This document shows positions 24,256-32,869 of a stretch of DNA of 52,479 nt, one piece after another. Within the stretch, counting starts at the first letter, position 1. Each line of letters starts with the position of its first letter. A program made the translations under genes and the position numbers. The notes beneath the pieces were generated by a model. The model did not search any database. It was not told where the DNA came from and was given only the letters and a program-made list of their open reading frames with translations. The stretch spans positions 1 to 52,479 of the forward strand of contig JALOOX010000019.1 of assembly GCA_025454175.1 (NCBI GenBank). Reading direction: 5' to 3'. The DNA comes from Syntrophobacteraceae bacterium (GTDB taxonomy: Bacteria > Desulfobacterota > Syntrophobacteria > Syntrophobacterales > Syntrophobacteraceae).

Positions 24256-25263
24256 TCAGGCATCCCCCCGCTTGAGCGAGCGCAGCGCCCGAAGGAGGTC
24301 CGAGAAATCCGGGGGCGGGTCGGCTGTAAAGGCGAGGGGATTGGAGGTGACGGGGTGGTCGAAGGACAACTTCCACGCGTGAAGCATCTGCCGATCAACA
24401 GGGTTCAGGAGTATTTTCAGGCCGGTGGAATGAATCGACTGAGCCCGCCGATTTCCCCCGCCATAGGTTGAATCCCCCACGACAGGATGCCCCAGATGGT
24501 TGAAATGGACGCGGATCTGGTGCGTTCTCCCTGTCTGGATGCAAACCCGCACAAAGCTTACCTCCCCAAAGTCCTCCTCGACTTCCCACCGGGAAACGGC
24601 TTCACGCCCCCTTGATCCCACCACCGCCATCTTCTTCCGGTCCGTCGCATGGCGATCGATGCCCATGCGGATCTCCCCCCGCCGATCCTTGAAAACACCG
24701 TACACGATCGCCAGGTACTCCTTGCCCACCCGATGATCCTTGAACTGCCTGATGAGGTCCAGGTAGGCGGCATCGCTCCTGGCTATGACCATGGCTCCAG
24801 AGGTGTTCCGATCCAGCCGGTGGACTATACCCGGCCGAAGCGGGGCCCCCTGAGAAGCCAGCCGGCTTGTGTATGCCAGCAGCCCATGAACCAGAGTCCC
24901 GTCCCGGTGGCCGGCGCCCGGATGCACCACCAGTCCCGGCGCCTTGTTGATGACCAGAATGTGATCGTCCTCGAAGAGAATGTCGAGAGGCATCGGGCAC
25001 GGCAGTAGAGCAGGCTCCCGAGGTTCGGTCGGGAGCCGCACGAGGACTTCGTCTCCCACCTCCATGACGCGGCTCGGCTTGGCGCCCGCCCCGGCGATGG
25101 TCACGCGCCCCTCCTGAATCCATCGCTGGATCCGGCTCCGGGATCGATCGGTGAGGCACCGGCTCAGGAACACGTCCAGCCGCAGCCCTGAATGGATCCC
25201 CTCGGCCCTGAGGACCATCTCCGAAAGATCCCCGCCGAAAGGAGGGAGTCCATTCTTGCTCAA
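24256..25263 (-). CDS. rluD: RluD-family pseudouridine synthase
   Basis: About 335 residues. An S4 RNA-binding domain (~20-80: RLDVFLSRCLTDRSRSRIQRW) precedes the RluA-family catalytic domain with VVHPGAGHRDGTLVHGLL, HRLDRNTSGAMVIAR (catalytic Asp in HRLDRNTSG), KEYLAIV and GRTHQIRVHFNHLGHPVVGD. RluD isomerises uridines in helix 69 of 23S rRNA; RluC/TruC-type substrates cannot be excluded. Start: TTG 25263 has GGGAGGGAG just upstream and lies after the PIN-TRAM stop; ATG 25218 is an alternative; ATG 25311 would overlap the previous gene by 29 bp. Confidence 0.88.
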   Translation of the reverse strand: MSKNGLPPFGGDLSEMVLRAEGIHSGLRLDVFLSRCLTDRSRSRIQRWIQEGRVTIAGAGAKPSRVMEVGDEVLVRLPTEPREPALLPCPMPLDILFEDDHILVINKAPGLVVHPGAGHRDGTLVHGLLAYTSRLASQGAPLRPGIVHRLDRNTSGAMVIARSDAAYLDLIRQFKDHRVGKEYLAIVYGVFKDRRGEIRMGIDRHATDRKKMAVVGSRGREAVSRWEVEEDFGEVSFVRVCIQTGRTHQIRVHFNHLGHPVVGDSTYGGGNRRAQSIHSTGLKILLNPVDRQMLHAWKLSFDHPVTSNPLAFTADPPPDFSDLLRALRSLKRGDA

Positions 25264-25282
25264 AGCTCCCTCCCGATCCCCC

Positions 25283-26314
25283 TCAATGCTGCTGACGATG
25301 GTGCTCCACATCCCTCAGGATGGTGAAAATCAAACGGCCCGCCGTGGTCTGCAGTATGCTGGTCACCGAAACCTCGACCTCCTTGCCCAGCAGACGGCTC
25401 GCATTCTCGACCACCACCATGGTTCCGTCTTCCAGGTAGGCGATTCCCTGGCCCTGCTCCTTGCCCTCCTTCAAGATCTGCAGACGCAGCACCTCGCCCG
25501 GCAGCACCACGGGCTTGAGGGCATTGGCCAGCTGGTTGATGTTCAGGACCGTGATCCCCTGCACCTCGGCCACCTTCGCCAAATTGTAGTCGTTGGTGAC
25601 GATCTTCGCCCCCATGCTCAGCGCCAGGGCCACCAGCTTCGCATCCACGTCACTGATGTTGTCGAAATCCTGTCGATCGATGCGCACCTCGATGCGCTTC
25701 TCCAGCTGCAGACGCTTGATGATGTCCAGGCCCCTTCGGCCCCTCACCTTCCGCGTGGGGTCCGAGCTGTCCGCTATGTGCTGCAGCTCCTGAAGCACAA
25801 ACTCGGGAATCACCAGAATGCCCCCGATGAAACCGGTCTCGACAATGTCGGCGATGCGCCCGTCAATGATGACGCTGGTGTCCAGAATCTTGGTGCTGTG
25901 CCCGCCGCGGCTCATCCCTCGAGACAGCCAGGACCAGTTGGGCAGCCGAAGCTCCTCTACCTTGATACTGCCCAAAACCATGCCCACATACCCAAAAATG
26001 CAGGATAAAATAATAAAAATTGCAACGCGGATCGCAGTATCCTCGAGGAGGGTGAAGCCATAGGCAATCAACTTGGCTATGGAAAGCCCGAGCACCAGAC
26101 CGAGCGTTCCCCCAATCAATACCTTGAGCGGAATTCGGTTGATGATCTTTTCAACGGAAAGAGCCAATGCGGCGATCACCATGCCCCCCATCAGCCCGGC
26201 CCAGGGAGCCCACCGGATCTGTCTCAAGCTGTCGAGCTCAGCCCCGATGAAATACCCTCCGACACTGCAGATGCCGAAAAGCATGATTTTGAGAATCAAC
26301 CAAGCCCATCTCAC
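25283..26314 (-). CDS. PIN-TRAM domain membrane protein
   Basis: 343 residues. Four hydrophobic segments fill the first ~115 residues. A PIN ribonuclease-fold domain follows ([16 protein letters not shown] at ~143, with acidic residues D in LDTSV, E in [17 protein letters not shown] and [10 protein letters not shown]). A C-terminal TRAM domain (~285-335) is of the RNA-binding type. This is the plan of Bacillus YacL and its many homologues, inner-membrane proteins of unsettled function, perhaps RNA-related. GGAGTGAG precedes the ATG. It lies between carD and rluD on the same strand. Confidence 0.85.
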   Translation of the reverse strand: MRWAWLILKIMLFGICSVGGYFIGAELDSLRQIRWAPWAGLMGGMVIAALALSVEKIINRIPLKVLIGGTLGLVLGLSIAKLIAYGFTLLEDTAIRVAIFIILSCIFGYVGMVLGSIKVEELRLPNWSWLSRGMSRGGHSTKILDTSVIIDGRIADIVETGFIGGILVIPEFVLQELQHIADSSDPTRKVRGRRGLDIIKRLQLEKRIEVRIDRQDFDNISDVDAKLVALALSMGAKIVTNDYNLAKVAEVQGITVLNINQLANALKPVVLPGEVLRLQILKEGKEQGQGIAYLEDGTMVVVENASRLLGKEVEVSVTSILQTTAGRLIFTILRDVEHHRQQH

Positions 26315-26568
26315 TCCTGCTCACCCCCTTTCGATTAATGAATTCAAGACCATATCCACTGAATAAGACTCCAGGAATTCCCATCAAAGATTGATCACCA
26401 CCGCCTCACATTCAACGGCACGGTGAGATTCATGCGGCATTCTACGACTCCCAGCCGGCAAATGTGTAGAAAAAAAGTAAATAATGCAGTCTGATGCAAT
26501 ACTCAAAGGGGCTGTTCATAAGGGGGGCGGGAAAACACTGCCGTATCCACGGACCTGACAGGAAAAGC

Positions 26569-27048
26569 CTATTTCAGAAGCTCGAAGATTTCCCTTTCCA
26601 CATCAACTTCGCTCATGGCCCTGACGATGGAAATCTCTTTCAACAGCAGACTGCGAGCCGTGTCCAGCATCTTTCGCTCTCCAAAGGACAGCTCCTTGTC
26701 TCCCTTGAGGACGGTCAAGTCCCTTAAAACCTGCGCCAGTTCATAAATCGAGCCCGTCTTGATCTTTTCCATGTATTCACGGTAACGACGGTTCCACGTG
26801 CCCCCATTGACCGACACTTCCCGGGACCTCAAAATGTCATATACCATGGGGATTTCATCGGAATGAATCAGTTGACGCAGCCCGACCGATTCCGCATTCC
26901 GAATCGGGATCATGATCTTCATGTCATTTTCCAGAATCCGGATGATATAGTAGTCCTGCTTCTGTCCGCCTATGCTCTTGCTCTCGATGGATTCGATCTT
27001 GCCCACACCATGAGCAGGATAGACCGCTAAATCGCCAATGTTAAACAT
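26569..27048 (-). CDS. carD: CarD family transcription factor
   Basis: 159 residues. An N-terminal RNA-polymerase-interacting domain (FNIGDLAVYPAHGVGKIESIESKSI, then YYIIRILENDMKIMIPI) is shared with transcription-repair coupling factor. The helical C-terminal domain contains TWNRRYREYMEKIKTGS with the Trp that wedges the promoter minor groove in CarD. It stabilises open complexes at many promoters. ATG 27048 is chosen: GGAGG lies 5-6 bases upstream and homologues start at MFxxGD; the ATG 24 bp farther upstream has no such site. Confidence 0.93.
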   Translation of the reverse strand: MFNIGDLAVYPAHGVGKIESIESKSIGGQKQDYYIIRILENDMKIMIPIRNAESVGLRQLIHSDEIPMVYDILRSREVSVNGGTWNRRYREYMEKIKTGSIYELAQVLRDLTVLKGDKELSFGERKMLDTARSLLLKEISIVRAMSEVDVEREIFELLK

Positions 27049-27339
27049 AAGACCTCCAGTCTCCCGATCCATCAGGGATTCTTAGTCTATTTCCCCAGAC
27101 TTAAAATCTTATCATCACTTTGTGCGGATGCAAAGCTGAAAGGAAGGATGGAGACTCAATGCGAAGATTCCGAGGGAACAGACGATCCGGCATGATGAGG
27201 CGGCAAGGGAAGACCGCCCCCACCGACCGAAAGGAAAGGGCTCAAGCGACTCCCCTCTCCAACGCGCCCACGGACCCGCCTCCGAAAGGCCACTCGGTCC
27301 ATGGACATGAGAGGGATCCGTTCAGAAGAATTCGAGGAG

Positions 27340-27936
27340 TCAAGGGGGACCGCCAGGCGGAGCCTCCGGGTCACGCTTGCTCCGGGGAGCCGCATTAAAC
27401 CGGTTCATGGCGGCGTCCATGCCTCGCTCCAGCACACACTCGACAACCTCGACACCGCGTTCAATCATGTCCCGGAACTCAGCTCTCTCGTCAGGATATG
27501 GGCCGCTCAGCACGAAAGCCTCAACAGCCTCTCCGTGAAGAGGTCGTCCAATGCCGAGCTTCAAGCGCCCAAAACCGGAATGGCCCACGTGCTCAACCAG
27601 CGACAGAACACCGCGATGCCCCCCCGCCCCTCCACCCCTGGCCAGCCGAATGCGGCCACAAGGCAGGTCAAGGTCGTCATGGACCACCAGCAGATCATCG
27701 GTGGAGACTCCGAAGTAGCGAAGAAACTGCCCGACGGGCTCCCCACTGCGGTTCATGTAAGCCAGAGGCTCGAAGAGAGCGATCCTCCCTCCCGCAGCCT
27801 CGCCGACCCCCCAGCGCGCCTTGAATTTCTTTTCCGAGAGGGAAATCGCCAAACGGCGGGCCAGGCCCTCCACCACCAGGAAGCCGGCATTGTGCCTGGT
27901 TCCTTCATATTGCCTTCCGGGATTGCCCAGTCCCAC
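27340..27936 (-). CDS. pth: peptidyl-tRNA hydrolase
   Basis: 198 residues. Pth recycles peptidyl-tRNA released from ribosomes. Motifs: GLGNPGRQYEGTRHNAGF (catalytic His in RHNAGF), PLAYMNRSGEPV, LLVVHDDLDLPCGRIRLARGGGAGGHRG. The start is unusual. GTG 27936 is the only standard start in this frame near the motif, but GGGGAGAGG lies 17 bases before it. Five bases after that site is an ATT (27948) which would give IIVVVGLGNPG, the usual length. ATT initiation is rare, so this is open. rplY precedes it by 74 bp. Confidence 0.93.
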   Translation of the reverse strand: MGLGNPGRQYEGTRHNAGFLVVEGLARRLAISLSEKKFKARWGVGEAAGGRIALFEPLAYMNRSGEPVGQFLRYFGVSTDDLLVVHDDLDLPCGRIRLARGGGAGGHRGVLSLVEHVGHSGFGRLKLGIGRPLHGEAVEAFVLSGPYPDERAEFRDMIERGVEVVECVLERGMDAAMNRFNAAPRSKRDPEAPPGGPP

Positions 27937-28010
27937 AACGACAATAATCGTATCCTCTCCCCGATTTGCGGTTGATTGCCCCGCATCTCAATGGACCTGA
28001 ATGGAAAGGA

Positions 28011-28610
28011 CTACTTTCCTCGATCCGCCTCGCCCTCCTTGGCTTTGCCCTCAGGCGCCACCACGGTGACCAGCGCCTGGCTCGGTTCCCCCATCAGTTC
28101 ATGGGCCACCTGCGAAGAAAGGCCCGCAATGGTGATGGTGCCTCCGAGATCCAGGGATCTGACGTCGACGTAAATTCTATCGGGGATTTCAGCCGGAAGA
28201 CATCGAACGGCCAGGGTTCTCAGGATCAGGTTGAGTGTACCGCCCTTCCTCACGCCGATGGGATCGCCCTTGAGCTCGATGGGCACATTGACGACGATCT
28301 TCCGGTCCATGGGCGCTTCAAAGAAATCCACGTGCAGGAAGCGCCTGCGGAACGGGTGAACCTGCACCTCGCGCAGGAGCACCTTGCGGGTCTGGATTTC
28401 AGCACCTTCTCCGATGGACAGGGTCACCAGGCGGCTCTCTCCCTCCATCTCCCGGAGAAGCTTCTCGAGCCGCAGGCTTGGAACCGCAAGGGTTACCGAT
28501 TCCATGCTCGGGCCGTAAACTACTGCCGGGACCAGGTTCTGGCGGCGCAGGCTTCGCGCGGCCCCTTTGCCAATCGTGCTTCGAAACGATGCATTGATTT
28601 CGTAGTCCAT
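28011..28610 (-). CDS. rplY: 50S ribosomal protein L25 (CTC form)
   Basis: 199 residues, the long two-domain form (general stress protein CTC) with an N-terminal 5S rRNA-binding L25 domain (INASFRSTIGKGAARSLRRQNLVPAVVYG) and a C-terminal beta domain (FLHVDFFEA, VPIELKGDPIGVRKGGTLN, IPDRIYVDVRSLDLGGTITI). ACGGAGGTGAG precedes the ATG. The pairing of rplY with pth and prs is a widely conserved order. A hairpin lies in its leader at 28637-28658. Confidence 0.95.
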   Translation of the reverse strand: MDYEINASFRSTIGKGAARSLRRQNLVPAVVYGPSMESVTLAVPSLRLEKLLREMEGESRLVTLSIGEGAEIQTRKVLLREVQVHPFRRRFLHVDFFEAPMDRKIVVNVPIELKGDPIGVRKGGTLNLILRTLAVRCLPAEIPDRIYVDVRSLDLGGTITIAGLSSQVAHELMGEPSQALVTVVAPEGKAKEGEADRGK

Positions 28611-28636
28611 GTGCTTCTCACCTCCGTAAAATCATA

Positions 28637-28658
28637 AAGCACACGCTACCGTGTGCTT
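28637..28658 (-). terminator. hairpin in prs-rplY gap
   Basis: Read on the minus strand: AAGCACACG, loop GTAG, CGTGTGCTT, then TTATGATTTT. The 9-bp stem with an interrupted U-rich tail could be a weak terminator after prs or a leader structure for rplY. Confidence 0.45.
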
Positions 28659-28773
28659 GCGGGAATCCAACCTCCAGACCATTCATCCCCCCCGCCGTGC
28701 CAACCAGGTGATCCCCTCAGCCTCGACGCGGTTGTCATCTCGGCTCAAGCGATTCCACAACGGGGTCCTTTCA

Positions 28774-29718
28774 TCAACAGACCTTAAGGAACATGGCGCT
28801 CAGTGACTCCTCGTAATGAATCCTTCTCACTGCCTCAGCCAGCAACGGCGCGATGGACACCGAGCGGATAGTCCTGGAGGACACAGCCTCGGCGGAGAGG
28901 GCCACGCTGTCCGTGACCGTCACCACGTCCAGGGAGGACTCCTCGAGACGCCTCACGGCATTCTCGGAGAGGAGCGCGTGAACGCCATAGGCCTCCACCG
29001 ACGCTGCCCCCGCCAGCACCGCCCCTTGAGCGGTTCGCTCCAGGGTTCTCCCGGTGTTGATCATATCATCCAGGATCACGACCCGGCGTTTTTTCACGTT
29101 TCCGACGATCTGCACGTAGGGCTCGCCTCCCGTCCGGCGATAGTCCATGATAGCCAGATCCACCTTGAGCCGATCGGCGAAGGATCGCGCCCGGGGGACG
29201 CCGTTGGCGTCGGGAGCCACAACAATCTCATCGCCCCTGAGTCGCAGCCTCAGGTCCTCCAGCAAAACCTCGGTTGCCGACAGATGGTCCACGGGAATCC
29301 TGAAGAAACCCTGGATCTGCTCGGAGTGCAGGTCGATGGTCACCAGGCGGTGCGCACCCGCGGCGGTGAGCAAATCGGCCACCACCTTGGCCGTGATGGG
29401 CACCCTGGGCTTTTCCTTCTGATCCTGCCGACCGTAACCGTAATACGGAACCACGACGTTGATCCGGTTGGCCGAGGCCCGCTTCAGCGCATCCACCATC
29501 ACCAGCAGCTCGAGGAGATTGTCGTTCACCGGCGGGGAAATGGACTGAAGGACGAAAACGTCCATACCTCGGACGTTTTCATGGATTTCGATCCGAACCT
29601 CTCCGTCGCTGAATCTTCCGACCAGGGCCTGGCTCACCTCCATATCCAGAAGGGAAGCCACCTTCTGAGCAAGGGACGAGTTAGAATTGCAGCAGAAAAT
29701 CTTCAGTGGACCGAGCAT
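28774..29718 (-). CDS. prs: ribose-phosphate pyrophosphokinase
   Basis: 314 residues. Makes PRPP from ribose-5-phosphate and ATP for nucleotide, His and Trp synthesis. Motifs: FCCNSNSSLAQKVASLL at the N-terminus, VFVLQSISPPVNDNLLELL, YYGYGRQDQK, TIDLHSEQIQGFF (metal-binding His) and the PRPP loop VVILDDMINTGRTL. Class I length. A tRNA-Gln gene lies 34 bp upstream. Confidence 0.97.
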   Translation of the reverse strand: MLGPLKIFCCNSNSSLAQKVASLLDMEVSQALVGRFSDGEVRIEIHENVRGMDVFVLQSISPPVNDNLLELLVMVDALKRASANRINVVVPYYGYGRQDQKEKPRVPITAKVVADLLTAAGAHRLVTIDLHSEQIQGFFRIPVDHLSATEVLLEDLRLRLRGDEIVVAPDANGVPRARSFADRLKVDLAIMDYRRTGGEPYVQIVGNVKKRRVVILDDMINTGRTLERTAQGAVLAGAASVEAYGVHALLSENAVRRLEESSLDVVTVTDSVALSAEAVSSRTIRSVSIAPLLAEAVRRIHYEESLSAMFLKVC

Positions 29719-29752
29719 GCAACACTCAACCCCTCACGGGAGCTCTCTGTTT

Positions 29753-29827
29753 TGGCTGGGGTGGGAGGATTCGAACCTCCGGATGCGGGTTCCAAAGACC
29801 CGTGCCTTACCGCTTGGCGACACCCCA
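29753..29827 (-). tRNA. tRNA-Gln (TTG anticodon)
   Basis: A 75-nt cloverleaf on the minus strand. The acceptor stem TGGGGTG pairs with CACCCCA, and the anticodon arm is CGGGT-CTTTGGA-ACCCG with anticodon TTG. The T arm contains GGTTCGAATCC, and the 3' end GCCA includes encoded CCA. It lies between ispE and prs in the same direction, with 26 and 34 bp gaps, and may be processed from a shared transcript. Confidence 0.97.
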
Positions 29828-29853
29828 AAAAAAGTCCGCGCCCCGGCAACGTT

Positions 29854-30720
29854 TCAAGATCCTTGATCACCCAAAACCCTGGTGCGGACGACCCAGCATT
29901 CAGGCCAGTCGCCCGCCGCAGCCGCCTCGGCTCTCCCGGCCTCTTCCGGACGGGCAAAAACACCGAAAACGGTGGGGCCGCTTCCACTCATGAGCGCGGC
30001 CATCGCTCCCTGCTCGACCATCCAGGCCTTGAGCCTGGGCAGAATCGGAACGGCGGTCAGGGTGACACTTTCAAGATCGTTCTGCAGAAGCCCGGCGAAG
30101 TTCCAGGGATCGGCCAAAAGCCTCGGTACCTTAATGCGGCTCTCCCCCCTTGTCAACTTCAAACTTCCGTAAACCCAGGCGGTGGAAACGCTCGTGGGGG
30201 GCTTGAGCAGCAGAATCGGGTAATCCATCACCCCGGCGACCAGATCGAGCTTCTCGCCGATGCCCGTGGCCAGGGCCGGCCTCCGGTAAAGGAAAAAGGG
30301 GACATCAGCCCCCAGCCGGGTGGCCATGATGTGGAGATCCTCCGGACTCACCCTTTCGGGATAGAGCCGATCCAGGCCCAGGAGCACGCCGGCCGCATCG
30401 GCGCTGCCACCTCCGAGGCCGGCCCCCACGGGAATCCCTTTCTTCAGGCGGATCCTCAAGTGAGGCGAAACATCCGCCCTTTCACAGAAAAGCTCCGCAG
30501 CCCGCCAGGCGAGGTTGCCTCGATCGCGGGGTACTTCGGGATGGTCGCATTCCAGGACGATTCCGCCATCCTCGATGACCTCGAGTCCAATCTCGTCGAA
30601 GATCGCCACGGGGAGCATGAGACTGGAGAGATCGTGATACCCGTCCTCCCTCTTCCGAAGCACCTCGAGCCAGAAGTTGATCTTGGCCGGCACCTTGACG
30701 TCCAGCATCACCTCATCCAC
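29854..30720 (-). CDS. ispE: 4-diphosphocytidyl-2-C-methyl-D-erythritol kinase
   Basis: 288 residues, normal. A GHMP-family kinase of the MEP isoprenoid pathway that phosphorylates CDP-ME. Motifs: [24 protein letters not shown], the ATP-binding [17 protein letters not shown] and the C-terminal [12 protein letters not shown]. Its start overlaps the end of the DUF1844 gene by 8 bp, so the two are probably coupled. tRNA-Gln and prs follow. Confidence 0.96.
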   Translation of the reverse strand: MDEVMLDVKVPAKINFWLEVLRKREDGYHDLSSLMLPVAIFDEIGLEVIEDGGIVLECDHPEVPRDRGNLAWRAAELFCERADVSPHLRIRLKKGIPVGAGLGGGSADAAGVLLGLDRLYPERVSPEDLHIMATRLGADVPFFLYRRPALATGIGEKLDLVAGVMDYPILLLKPPTSVSTAWVYGSLKLTRGESRIKVPRLLADPWNFAGLLQNDLESVTLTAVPILPRLKAWMVEQGAMAALMSGSGPTVFGVFARPEEAGRAEAAAAGDWPECWVVRTRVLGDQGS

Positions 30721-31144
30721 CGCTTTTCTGCACGTAACGCAGCCGAAGGTCGTAAAGCAGATTCTTCAAAAGCCGGTCTTCGTCAGTATCGAGGTTTCCC
30801 CTGGTCTTCTCCTGAAGCATTCCCAGCGTATCGATGATCTGCTTGGCCAGCGGAAGGTCCACCTGGCTGGACTGGCTCTCGATCTCCGGCATCTCGCCCA
30901 GGTAAACCAGGGCCGATGAGCTCAACGAGAACACGAACGTGGCGAACGACACCGCCGGCAGCTCGCGCCGACCCTGCCCTTCGGCCTTTCGCGAGGCCTC
31001 CCTGAATTCCGCCTCGGCCTTCGCCTGCTCCTCAGTGGGCGGCTGCTGAGCTTCATCGCCGGTATCGGAGCCCGACTCCATGTCGTCCAGCGAGATCTTC
31101 CGGCGATCCTTCACCACAAATCCCTTGTCTTCCCTATCTTCCAT
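30713..31144 (-). CDS. DUF1844 protein
   Basis: 143 residues. The first ~70 are charged and probably disordered. The C-terminal ~70 match the DUF1844 pattern: [43 protein letters not shown] and [15 protein letters not shown]. Function unknown. The family is often found beside ispE or serA genes in delta- and related proteobacteria; that is recalled, not tested. It lies 19 bp after serA and overlaps ispE. Confidence 0.8.
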   Translation of the reverse strand: MEDREDKGFVVKDRRKISLDDMESGSDTGDEAQQPPTEEQAKAEAEFREASRKAEGQGRRELPAVSFATFVFSLSSSALVYLGEMPEIESQSSQVDLPLAKQIIDTLGMLQEKTRGNLDTDEDRLLKNLLYDLRLRYVQKSGG

Positions 31145-31163
31145 GACCCGTCTCTCCCGACCA

Positions 31164-32744
31164 TCAAAGTTCCAGTGCCTGCACCACGTTCACATTGTCC
31201 ATGGCAAGGAGCTCCTGAACAACATTTTTCGGAACCGGAGAATCCGTCCGCAGGAAAATGATGTTCTGCCCTCGATCCAGTATCTGCCCGACATTCATCA
31301 TGGAGATGTTGATGTTGTGGCGACCCAGACAGGTCCCGATGGCGCCGATGGTCCCCGGCGTGTCGATATTGTAGATGAGCAGCACGTGACCCTCGGTGGC
31401 CGCCTCGAGCCTGAAGTCGTTGATGCGCACGACCCTCAGGTCCTTCTTGCCGAAAATGGTTCCCGCCACCAGGTTCTCCCCCTCCGACGTCTTCACGTGG
31501 ACGCTGACGAGGTTGGTGAAATCCTCGGCTTCGCTGCGCACCGACTCTCTCACCTTGATGTTGCGCTCCTTCACGTGAACCGGAACATTGACGAAATTCA
31601 CCATCTCCCCGAGGATCGGGGTGAGCATTCCCTTGAGGATGGAGAGGGTGAGGGGCCGATTGTCCACACAGGTCACTTCGCCGATGTACTCGATGGACAC
31701 CTCGCGAATGGCTCCCGAAGTGATCTGGGTGAGCAGGCTGCCGAGCTTCTCCGACAGGATCAGGTAAGGCCTCAGGCTGGCCAGGACATTCCCGTCGATG
31801 CTCGGAGCGTTGACCGCGTTCCTGATGGTCCCGCGCAGCAGGTAATCGATGACCTGCTCGGAAACCGCAATGGCCACGTTCTCCTGCGCCTCGTCGGTGG
31901 ACGCCCCCAGATGCGGCGTGGCCACCACCTGGCTCAGACTCAGGAGCGGGTTGTCCACGGGGGGCTCCTTGGCGAAAACGTCCAGAGCCGCCCCCGCCAC
32001 GATGCCGGACTGGATCGCATCGTACAGGGCCACCTCATCCACGATTCCCCCACGGGCGCAGTTGATGATGTAAACCCCCTTCTTCATCTTCTGGAAAGCC
32101 TGGGCGTTGAGGATGCCACGCGTCTCCTGGGTCATGGGAGTGTGCACGGTGATGTAATCCGACCTTGCACACAGCTCATCCAGGGTCACGGCCGTGATTC
32201 CGAGCTTCTCGACCACTTCCGCGTTGATATACGGATCGAAGGCGATGACATTCATCTGCAGGCCGACGGCCCGCTCGGCAACAACCCTGCCAATGCGCCC
32301 CACCCCGATGATGCCCAGGGTCTTGTGGAAGACCTCCTTGCCGCGAAAACGCTTCTTCTCCCACTTGCCTTCCTTGAGCGACGCCGTGGCCTGGGGTATG
32401 TTCCTGCTCACCGCCAGCAGCATGGCGATGGTATGCTCGGCCGTCGTGATGACGTTCCCCTCGGGGGTGTTCATCACCACGATGCCGCGCTTGCTCGCAG
32501 CCTCCACATCGACATTGTCCAGACCGATGCCCGCACGGGCAATGACCTTGAGGTTATCGGCATTCTCGATGATGTCGGCGGTCACCTTGGTGCCGCTCCG
32601 GATAATCAACGCATCGTATTCCTTGATGATGTGCCTGAGCTCCTCGTGAGTGAGGCTTGTGCTCACCTCGACATCGAGCTCCGGGACCTCCATCAGGGAT
32701 TCGACCCCGGTCTCCGCCAGATTGTCACTGACCAGAACCTTCAT
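31164..32744 (-). CDS. serA: D-3-phosphoglycerate dehydrogenase
   Basis: 526 residues, the long ACT-bearing form. First step of serine synthesis: oxidises 3-phosphoglycerate with NAD+. Substrate domain (residues 1-~95), Rossmann motif TLGIIGVGRIGRVVAERA, catalytic Arg in INCARGGIVDE, Glu-His pair with VVATPHLGASTDEAQEN, an intervening ASB domain and a C-terminal ACT domain (VLLIYNIDTPGTIGAIGTCLG). The ACT domain suggests serine feedback. ATG 32744 has AAGGAG eight bases upstream; an ATG 90 bp farther upstream does not fit the family start MKVLVSDN. Confidence 0.96.
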   Translation of the reverse strand: MKVLVSDNLAETGVESLMEVPELDVEVSTSLTHEELRHIIKEYDALIIRSGTKVTADIIENADNLKVIARAGIGLDNVDVEAASKRGIVVMNTPEGNVITTAEHTIAMLLAVSRNIPQATASLKEGKWEKKRFRGKEVFHKTLGIIGVGRIGRVVAERAVGLQMNVIAFDPYINAEVVEKLGITAVTLDELCARSDYITVHTPMTQETRGILNAQAFQKMKKGVYIINCARGGIVDEVALYDAIQSGIVAGAALDVFAKEPPVDNPLLSLSQVVATPHLGASTDEAQENVAIAVSEQVIDYLLRGTIRNAVNAPSIDGNVLASLRPYLILSEKLGSLLTQITSGAIREVSIEYIGEVTCVDNRPLTLSILKGMLTPILGEMVNFVNVPVHVKERNIKVRESVRSEAEDFTNLVSVHVKTSEGENLVAGTIFGKKDLRVVRINDFRLEAATEGHVLLIYNIDTPGTIGAIGTCLGRHNINISMMNVGQILDRGQNIIFLRTDSPVPKNVVQELLAMDNVNVVQALEL

Positions 32745-32869
32745 AAACCCTCTCCTTTTCATCTTCCCGTTATCACGTGCTTTTTCAGGATCGGAGACCG
32801 CACCCGCCCTCCTCCGCAGCTTCTCTACCATCACCCGGGGAACCCGGTCAAGAGACCTCCCCTCCCGAA

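Noticed and set aside
27120..27398. A plus-strand frame with an RBS-like AGGAAGGATGGAG
   Set aside because: Composition is Arg/Pro/Gly noise and it overlaps pth; no recognisable domain.
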